A stretch of DNA of 64,000 nt from Sphingobacterium pedocola. GTDB lineage: Bacteria; Bacteroidota; Bacteroidia; Sphingobacteriales; Sphingobacteriaceae. The position numbers and the translations under genes are program-made. A model generated the notes under the pieces. The model saw only the letters and a list, made by a program, of their open reading frames with translations. It searched no databases and had not been told where the DNA came from. Where the stretch lies: contig NZ_MU158691.1 in NCBI RefSeq assembly GCF_015209965.1, forward strand, positions 23,500 to 87,499, written 5' to 3'. The stretch's first letter is position 1; each line of letters starts with the position of its first letter. Below are positions 27,169 through 33,384 of this stretch, piece by piece.

Positions 27169-27213
27169 TAATCCCTAACTCCTAGTCTCTAACTCCTAGC
27201 TCCTAAGTCCTAG
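27169..27213 (+). repeat. Heptamer array with a stop codon every 7 nt (TAACTCC type)
   Basis: Between the stop of the PLP enzyme and the ATG at 27215, stop codons begin at 27169, 27176, 27183, 27190, 27197, 27204 and 27211, exactly 7 nt apart, in units such as taactcc, tagtctc, tagctcc and taagtcc. Each frame is closed at least twice. The array runs up to the start codon of the TIGR02757 gene with no Shine-Dalgarno sequence. Confidence 0.85.
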
Positions 27214-27214
27214 C

Positions 27215-27991
27215 ATGTCAGATTTTAATATTAAAAATTTTTTAGAAGCGAAAGTTCTGCAGTACAATCGACCTGCTTTCATCACCCATGATCCCATCTG
27301 TATTCCTCATTTGTTTACGCAGAAACAGAATATCGAAATAATGGGCTTTTTTGCGTCTATACTAGCTTGGGGGCAGCGGAAGACTATTATCAACAAATGC
27401 AATGAGCTTATCGATCGAATGAACGGAGATCCGTATCATTTTATACGCAATCATCAGGACGAAGACCTCAAAAATCTTTTAGGTTTCAAGCACCGTACAT
27501 TTAATGATACGGATTTACTGTACTTTATCTCATTTTTTCGGTACCATTACCATCGCTTCGATTCATTGGAAGATGCATTTCTCATGGGGCAGGAGGGGAT
27601 TCAAACCATTTCGGTAGAGAAGGCATTGAACGAGTTCAAAAACTATTTTTTTTCCTTGCCCGATTACCCTTTAAGAACACGTAAACACGTCAGTTCACCT
27701 CTTCAAAAATCTACATGTAAGCGTCTGAATATGTTTCTTCGTTGGATGGTGCGTAAAGATGAACATGGTGTCGACTTTGGAATTTGGGATCGTATTTTAC
27801 CCAGTCAATTGATTGCGCCCTGTGATGTTCATGTCGAACGAGTGGCACGCAAATTTCGTTTGATCACCCTAGAAAAGGTGAATTGGAAAACGGCAATCGA
27901 ATTGACAGAAAACCTAAGGTTGTTGGATCCGAAAGATCCTGTCAAATACGATTTCGCCCTTTTTGGATTAGGTGTGGAAAGAGAAATGTAA
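27215..27991 (+). CDS. TIGR02757-family protein of unknown function
   Basis: This 258-aa predicted cytosolic protein matches the TIGR02757 pattern as I know it: 'PIGIPH'-like 'PICIPHLFTQKQNIEIMGFFASILAWGQRKTII', 'GDPYHFIRNH', 'FKHRTFNDTDLLYF', 'SPLQKSTCKRLNMFLRWMVRKDEHGVDFGIW' and 'DVHVERVARKFRL'. The last segments resemble a helix-hairpin-helix DNA-glycosylase-like fold, so a nucleic-acid role is conceivable but unproven. The family is widespread in Bacteroidetes and uncharacterised. It converges with copA, leaving 36 nt between them. Confidence 0.85.
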   Translation: MSDFNIKNFLEAKVLQYNRPAFITHDPICIPHLFTQKQNIEIMGFFASILAWGQRKTIINKCNELIDRMNGDPYHFIRNHQDEDLKNLLGFKHRTFNDTDLLYFISFFRYHYHRFDSLEDAFLMGQEGIQTISVEKALNEFKNYFFSLPDYPLRTRKHVSSPLQKSTCKRLNMFLRWMVRKDEHGVDFGIWDRILPSQLIAPCDVHVERVARKFRLITLEKVNWKTAIELTENLRLLDPKDPVKYDFALFGLGVEREM

Positions 27992-28027
27992 CTAATTTGT
28001 ATTACAATTTCCCTTCCCCTTTGCGCT

Positions 28028-30445
28028 TTACTTTTTCCATTTCAGTCTCAAACTATTACTCACCACACTTACGCTGCTTAAAGCCATTGCAGCCCCTGCA
28101 ATCAACGGATTTAGTAAAAATCCGTTGATCGGATATAATATTCCGGCAGCGAGAGGAATACCGATCAGGTTGTAGATAAATGCCCAAAAGAGGTTTTGCT
28201 TAATGGTGGCCACGGTTTGTTTAGATAAACGTATGGCTTGTGGTATCTTGGTAAGATCTGAGGAGATAATGGTCATCTTGGCAACATCCATTGCGATATC
28301 ACTTCCTTTACCCATTGCAATACTTACGTCGGCTGTCGCCAGGGCGGTACTGTCATTAATTCCGTCGCCTACCATTGCTACTATTTTGCCTTGCTGTTGC
28401 AGCTCCTTTACAAAGTTGGCTTTGTGCTGTGGCAGTACTTCGGCTTTGTAATGCAAGATACCAGTTTGCTCAGCGATCGCTTTAGCTGTCGCTTCATTGT
28501 CGCCGGTAAGCATATACAATTCGATACCCATATCCTGCATTTCTTTAATTGCCTGAACTGATGTTTCTTTAATTTTATCCGAAATGGCAATCACAGAAAG
28601 CGCCCGTTTGCTATTTGCAAACCAGATTACCGTTTTGGATTGTTCACCCCATTCATCGGCTTGGTTTTGCAGTTGGTCAGCAATCGCAATATTATTTTCG
28701 GCCAAAAGTTTTTTATTTCCTACAAAATAGGTTTCATTATTATGATTGGCTTTTGCTCCTTTTCCCGTAATGCTGTCAAAGTGTGATAAGGGAGTGGTCG
28801 CAGCTCCTTCCAATTTTTTCACGACGGCTTCCGCCAAAGGGTGTTCTGATTGTTTTTCAATACTCAGCAAAATAGTTTTGGTTGTATCATCATTGTTCAA
28901 CCATTGAATACTCGTTACCTCGGGTCTTCCTTCTGTTATTGTTCCTGTCTTATCTAAGACAATCGCATTAACTTTCTTAGCTAATTCAAGGCTTTCCGCA
29001 TCTTTAATCAAAATACCGTTTTCCGCACCTTTACCCACACCCACCATAATCGCAGTTGGTGTAGCTAATCCCAATGCACAAGGGCAAGCAATAACCAATA
29101 CCGTAACGGCTGCTAACAATCCCTGTACTAGACCGTTATCACCTCCCAGAATAAGCCATAAAATAAATGTGAGAATGGCAATACCGATAACCACCGGGAC
29201 GAAAATACCCGCAATTTTATCAACTAATTTTTGGACGGGTGCTTTACTGCCTTGTGCATCCTGCACCATTTTAATGATTTGGGCAAGCATCGTCTCTTTA
29301 CCTACTTTCACCGTTTTGAATTGAAAGCTGCCTTTTTGGTTAATGGTTCCGGCAAATACTTTTTCGCCATCTTGTTTCAATACCGGAACAGGTTCGCCGC
29401 TCAGCATACTTTCATCCACATACGAATTACCGGTAGTTACCATGCCATCCACCGCAATTTTTTCGCCGGGTTTTACCAAGATTATGTCATTGACATTTAC
29501 ATCCTCAATAGCTGTTTGTTTTTCGGTTCCGTCTGGGGCTATCACCATCACCGTTTTTGGTTGCAGACCCATCAGTTTTTTTATGGCAGTAGAGGTGTTT
29601 CCTTTGGCTTTTTCTTCTAATAATTTACCTAAAAGAATGAATGCGATAATTACTGCTGCTGCTTCAAAATAAACGTGTGCATGTAATCCGCGTTGGTGCC
29701 AGAAATCCATAAACAGCATATTAAACACACTAAAAAGATAGGCAATACCAGTACTCAGCGCTACCAAAGTGTCCATATTGGCAGAACGGTGCTTGGCCTG
29801 TTTCCACGCGTTGATAAAAAAATCTTTACCCAACCAAAGTACCACAGGAGTGGAAAATACCCACATAATTTCGTTGCCGTAAGGCATATCCATAAAGAAC
29901 ATGCCAATCGTTACCACAGGTATGGAAAGGATGACGGCCCAAATGGTTTTGATTTTTAGGGCACGGAATTTATTTTCGTGTAGGGATTCGAGGGTTTCCT
30001 GATGCTCGTTGTCGTCTTCTATAAATAAATCGTAACCAATGGATTGTACCGCTTTTTGCAGATTGGAAGCATTCGTCATATTTGGAAGGTACTCAACCAT
30101 CAGATTTCCTGTTGCATAGTTCACAGAAGCCTCAATCACACCCGACTCATACTTTACGATATTTTCAGCACTACCCGCACACGATGCGCAAGTCATACCC
30201 AAAACCGGAAAGGTGTTTTTAACGGTTGGGACACCATATCCCAAGTCTTTAATAGCTTTCACTGCCTTGCTTACCGTTTCATTGTCTGCAACGGTAATGG
30301 CCGCCCTGCGGTTATTCAGCTCTACTTTTTGAGATACAACACCATCAACCTTTGCCAATCCTTTTTCGACGATCAATGCACAGTGTTCACTTTCCACATC
30401 TTCTAAAGGAATGTAAACTGTTTCTTTGTTGTTATTTGTAGCCAT
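28028..30445 (-). CDS. copA: Copper-exporting P1B-type ATPase CopA
   Basis: This inner-membrane Cu(I) export pump has 805 aa. It has two N-terminal HMA-like domains: the second (about 75-145) keeps 'GMTCASC' (83-89), whereas the first (about 8-72) has lost CxxC and shows only a single Cys (22, 'ESEHCAL'). Core motifs are the TGE region in 'LSGEPVPV', the membrane metal site 'ACPCALGLATPTAIMVG' (CPC, about 445), phosphorylation motif 'DKTGTITEG', 'SEHPLAEAV' (HP nucleotide-binding motif) and 'MVGDGINDSTAL'. It stands alone on the minus strand, with 155 nt before the next gene; no adjacent chaperone or CueR-like regulator is present. Confidence 0.95.
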   Translation of the reverse strand: MATNNNKETVYIPLEDVESEHCALIVEKGLAKVDGVVSQKVELNNRRAAITVADNETVSKAVKAIKDLGYGVPTVKNTFPVLGMTCASCAGSAENIVKYESGVIEASVNYATGNLMVEYLPNMTNASNLQKAVQSIGYDLFIEDDNEHQETLESLHENKFRALKIKTIWAVILSIPVVTIGMFFMDMPYGNEIMWVFSTPVVLWLGKDFFINAWKQAKHRSANMDTLVALSTGIAYLFSVFNMLFMDFWHQRGLHAHVYFEAAAVIIAFILLGKLLEEKAKGNTSTAIKKLMGLQPKTVMVIAPDGTEKQTAIEDVNVNDIILVKPGEKIAVDGMVTTGNSYVDESMLSGEPVPVLKQDGEKVFAGTINQKGSFQFKTVKVGKETMLAQIIKMVQDAQGSKAPVQKLVDKIAGIFVPVVIGIAILTFILWLILGGDNGLVQGLLAAVTVLVIACPCALGLATPTAIMVGVGKGAENGILIKDAESLELAKKVNAIVLDKTGTITEGRPEVTSIQWLNNDDTTKTILLSIEKQSEHPLAEAVVKKLEGAATTPLSHFDSITGKGAKANHNNETYFVGNKKLLAENNIAIADQLQNQADEWGEQSKTVIWFANSKRALSVIAISDKIKETSVQAIKEMQDMGIELYMLTGDNEATAKAIAEQTGILHYKAEVLPQHKANFVKELQQQGKIVAMVGDGINDSTALATADVSIAMGKGSDIAMDVAKMTIISSDLTKIPQAIRLSKQTVATIKQNLFWAFIYNLIGIPLAAGILYPINGFLLNPLIAGAAMALSSVSVVSNSLRLKWKK

Positions 30446-30600
30446 AATTTGATTGCTTTATTTACAATACAAAGTTGATAACAATATTGGGAATAACTGT
30501 TGTGGAATTACGGAATTGATTTGTAAGATTTACCTATACCTATTCTAATAAGTATGGGCGAAGGAATTGCTAATATGGAGTCCGGGTTAAATTGAAGTTG

Positions 30601-31035
30601 TCAGAGGAGTTTGAACATCTCTTTGTGAGGTCCGATCCCGGGAATATCAAATTCGTCTGACATGAATTCGAACCCCAATTTTTCATAGAATGGAAAGGCG
30701 ATAGCGCGCGCATTAAACCAAAAGTAATCTACTTGTAATTGGGTTTTTAAATGCAATTCTGCGGCCCTCAATAGGTTTCCGGCATAAGCTTTACGGAGAT
30801 GATCAGGATGTGTAGCCATCCCCCTTAATCGGTAGCCAGCTTTGGGTAATTTGCCATGGTTTTCTTTCATACAGGTCAGTACACAAACTAACCTGTCGCT
30901 GTCATCGAAATACCCCATATGGAAGGTTGTGGGTAGTAGATCATGATCAAAGATACATTGATCTTCAGGAAGTCCATTACGTAGCACGAGCGAACGTAAG
31001 GGCAAGGTTTGTTCAGGTTTTATAAAGCGGATCAT
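30601..31035 (-). CDS. GNAT-family N-acetyltransferase
   Basis: This 144-aa single-domain acetyltransferase has the acetyl-CoA binding segment 'YRLRGMATHPDHLRKAYAGNLLRAAE' (about 68-93), with a slightly degenerate Q/RxxGxG/A loop, and the usual C-terminal 'NARAIAFPFYEKLGFEFMSDEFDIPGIGPHKEMFKLL'. The ending matches a small GNAT subfamily common in Bacteroidetes. The acceptor is unknown. Its ATG overlaps the stop of gapA by four nucleotides (ATGA), so the two are translationally coupled in the thioredoxin-like/gapA/GNAT operon. Confidence 0.87.
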   Translation of the reverse strand: MIRFIKPEQTLPLRSLVLRNGLPEDQCIFDHDLLPTTFHMGYFDDSDRLVCVLTCMKENHGKLPKAGYRLRGMATHPDHLRKAYAGNLLRAAELHLKTQLQVDYFWFNARAIAFPFYEKLGFEFMSDEFDIPGIGPHKEMFKLL

Positions 31036-32030
31036 CTCTTGCTCAATTTATCCAAAATATCAACCAGCCGGTTGGAATAGCCAAATTCATTATCATACCA
31101 GCCCACAACTTTCACCAGTCCGCCTACGATAGACGTAAGTTGTGCGTCAAATACACAAGAATACGGATTGTTGATGATATCCACAGAGACAATAGGGTCT
31201 TCGGTATAATACAAGACCTCTTTGAGTTCGTACATTGCAGCTGCTTTGAATTTAGCGTTGATCTCGTCTACGGTGGTCTTTTTTGAAAGTGTACATGTAA
31301 AATCTGTAAGCGATCCGTTGAGCACCGGTACCCGGATTCCTGCTCCTCCTAATTTACCTTCTAAATGCGGAAATACATTTGTAATGGCTTTGGCTGCCCC
31401 AGTAGTTGTAGGGATAATGGAAGAAGAGGCTGCCCGCGCTCTACGGAGGTCGCGATGTGGGGAGTCATGCAGATTTTGATCGCCTGTCATGGAATGTACA
31501 GTCGTAATATATCCATCCTGGATCTGCCAATTTTCATCTAATATTTTTACCAGAGGGGCCACATTATTAGTTGTACAGCTGGCATTCGAAAATATAGGCG
31601 TATTCCAATCAAAATCAAAGTCGTTTATTCCCAACACGACAGTAGGGATCTCTCTGTCTGGAGAAGGAGCGGAAATAACGACCTGTTTCGCTCCCGCTGC
31701 TAGATGGAGACTCGCCTTTTCCTTTGAGGTAAACAAACCGGTAGATTCTATTACCACATCTATATTTAACTCCTTCCACGGTAAATCCGCTGGATTTTTA
31801 ATACTGAGCGTGGTGATGTTCTTTTCATCAACGACGATCGTATCCTGTGTATAATTTACCGTACCGGGAAAAGGGCCGTGAACAGAATCGTATTTAAACA
31901 AATGGGACAGCGTTTTTGCATCAGTGAGATCATTAATGGCCACAACTTCAACATGTTCGGTTCCTCTTGTTATTAAATTCCGTAATGTATGTCTTCCTAT
32001 ACGCCCGAAACCATTTATGGCAATTCTCAT
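31032..32030 (-). CDS. gapA: Glyceraldehyde-3-phosphate dehydrogenase, type I
   Basis: This NAD-dependent glycolytic enzyme converts glyceraldehyde-3-phosphate to 1,3-bisphosphoglycerate in the cytosol. The 332-aa length is standard. Visible signatures are 'INGFGRIGR' (3-11), 'AINDL' with the Asp (about 34) that favours NAD over NADP, 'SNASCTTN' with the catalytic Cys (about 149-156), 'VHSMTGDQNLHD', 'RRARAASSSIIPTTTGAAKA' and 'WYDNEFGYSNR'. Its start codon abuts the stop of the thioredoxin-like gene. A second, longer GAPDH gene lies at 44453-45901, so the two may differ in direction or cofactor. Confidence 0.96.
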   Translation of the reverse strand: MRIAINGFGRIGRHTLRNLITRGTEHVEVVAINDLTDAKTLSHLFKYDSVHGPFPGTVNYTQDTIVVDEKNITTLSIKNPADLPWKELNIDVVIESTGLFTSKEKASLHLAAGAKQVVISAPSPDREIPTVVLGINDFDFDWNTPIFSNASCTTNNVAPLVKILDENWQIQDGYITTVHSMTGDQNLHDSPHRDLRRARAASSSIIPTTTGAAKAITNVFPHLEGKLGGAGIRVPVLNGSLTDFTCTLSKKTTVDEINAKFKAAAMYELKEVLYYTEDPIVSVDIINNPYSCVFDAQLTSIVGGLVKVVGWYDNEFGYSNRLVDILDKLSKR

Positions 32031-32684
32031 TTACTTCGTATATAAAGTAATGATCTCATTTATATTCTTCTCACCTTCCCAATAGGATTGAAGTTTACCA
32101 TTGACATCATAAACATAATTTGCGGGGAATTGACTTGGTACATGGAATTTCTGAATAAAGTCCTGATTTCTATCGTACAATACCTGAACATTCGGCTTGT
32201 CTACCAATTCCTTCGCAAATGACGCTAAGAATGTAGCCATCAAAGCGGGGTCATTCATAGATACAAAATAGAGGTTGATGTCCTTAAGTTTAGTGTAATT
32301 TTTCGCGAGCGCAGCGGCTTCATCGCGGCAGTGATGACACCCCGGATCGAAAAGCACGAAGATGGTTTTCTTACCTTTTGCGAGGTCTGCATTTGTAAAC
32401 GAAACTCCCGATTTTACTTTGTAAAAGGTAAATGGAGGTATGTTTGAGATTGGATCTACTGTTTTTGGAGCAACGGTAGATTGTTTTTGTGAACCAGCCG
32501 TCGGTTCTACCGGATGATTATGATCTGTGTGGTGTTCATGACCTTCGTGACCATCATGGTTATGATTGTGATCTTCATGATCATTTACTGGGGCGGATGC
32601 TTTCGTATTTGCGTTGTTTGTACAAGCTCCAAATGCCAACGCGCTTCCAAGTGCAAGATATACTACGATTTTTGTGTTCATCAT
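32031..32684 (-). CDS. Thioredoxin-fold lipoprotein with His-rich linker
   Basis: This exported lipoprotein of about 217 aa has signal 'MNTKIVVYLALGSALAFGACTNN' with lipidated Cys near residue 20, a striking His/Asp/Glu/Asn-rich linker (about 36-62, many HxH and HD pairs), and a TlpA/AhpC-type thioredoxin fold with 'FVLFDPGCHHCRDEA' (CHHC redox pair) and 'FHVPSQFPANYVYDVNGK' (cis-Pro region). The linker looks metal-binding (Cu, Zn or Ni). It likely reduces or isomerises periplasmic thiols, or delivers metal. I chose the MM start rather than the upstream ATG at 32711 because a -7 box (TAGCTTTG, 32709-32716) would place transcription start at about 32702. Confidence 0.86.
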   Translation of the reverse strand: MMNTKIVVYLALGSALAFGACTNNANTKASAPVNDHEDHNHNHDGHEGHEHHTDHNHPVEPTAGSQKQSTVAPKTVDPISNIPPFTFYKVKSGVSFTNADLAKGKKTIFVLFDPGCHHCRDEAAALAKNYTKLKDINLYFVSMNDPALMATFLASFAKELVDKPNVQVLYDRNQDFIQKFHVPSQFPANYVYDVNGKLQSYWEGEKNINEIITLYTK

Positions 32685-32708
32685 GAGAATATGATATTGA
32701 AATTTAAG

Positions 32709-32716
32709 CAAAGCTA
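32709..32716 (-). promoter_or_regulatory. Bacteroidetes -7 box of the thioredoxin-like/gapA/GNAT operon
   Basis: The minus strand reads TAGCTTTG, a perfect TAnnTTTG, 25 nt before the preferred start codon. No convincing TTTG -33 box lies at the right distance. Confidence 0.45.
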
Positions 32717-32824
32717 AAAAAAATCCGCTTTCTAATATGTAAAGATTGCTTTTTTGATATCCATCTGATAAAATAGTTGGTTTGGATTTTATGTAGACGA
32801 GTCCTTTAAAAGGAAGGTATAATA

Positions 32825-33283
32825 AAAGGAAGGATTAAATTATCCAATTTTTAGTTTGTCCATCGCACCGGCTTTCCGTCGTTGCCACGACAGGACCTTC
32901 ATTTTTTTGTTTGACCAAAAAAACGAAGCAAAAAAAGTCAAGACTTGGTCAATGTTACGCTAAAAGCTTTTGGATTTACTAAACAGCTCCAAGCCATTTC
33001 ACTTCGGGGACCTGTTCTTAACGCAAATCCAAAAGCTTTCTTAACGCTACATCGACCTAGGTCGCCCTTTTAAGTCTTAGCTGAAGCATAAAGTAATATT
33101 TAAGATTAAAGCACTATCCGTTCATACACGAAAAATGTCGCCTTGGTGGGTCGACAATAGCAGGAATGGTGAACCATCTTGTCGAGCCGGCACAGCGACG
33201 ATTTTTGCTTCTTTTTAGGAAAAAGAAGTCGCCTTGCGCCGGCGATAGAGGCGCATAAAAATGTCTAATTTAATCCTTCCTTT
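32825..33283 (-). repeat. Composite structured repeat, copy 2 (complete, inverted)
   Basis: This complete copy is bounded by an 18-bp terminal inverted repeat (AAAGGAAGGATTAAATTA, 32825-32842; complement 33266-33283). Module A (32870-33070) contains the long hairpin (15-bp arms 32964-32978 / 33025-33039, outer GGTC 32948 / GACC 33054), the TTGAC/GTCAA hairpin (32911-32915 / 32937-32941) and GTCGT-TGCC-ACGAC (32878-32891). Module B (33111-33254) has TGTCGC/GCGACG outer arms (33136-33141 / 33195-33200), an inner stem (33148-33157 / 33179-33188) and CTTCTTTTT-AGG-AAAAAGAAG (33208-33228). It fills the gap between the thioredoxin-like gene and secDF. No transposase or protein gene is inside. Confidence 0.88.
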
Positions 33284-33336
33284 AATGTCAATAGCTACTA
33301 TCCTAACAACAATAAGAACTAATTGTATCTCAAAAC

Positions 33337-33364
33337 AAAAGGCTACCTGTTTAGGTAGCCTTTT
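33337..33364 (-). terminator. Rho-independent terminator of secDF
   Basis: AAAAGGCTACCT (33337-33348) and AGGTAGCCTTTT (33353-33364) form a perfect 12-bp stem with a GTTT loop, just after the secDF stop codon on the minus strand, followed by a T-rich run in the transcript. Confidence 0.93.
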
Positions 33365-33384
33365 GAACTAATATTTTAATCCGA

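Noticed and set aside
25132..27213. The heptamer arrays as CRISPR repeats.
   Set aside because: Units are 7 nt without spacers and there are no cas genes.
32825..33283. The composite repeat as an insertion sequence carrying a transposase.
   Set aside because: Despite terminal inverted repeats in copy 2 there is no coding capacity and no clear target duplication.
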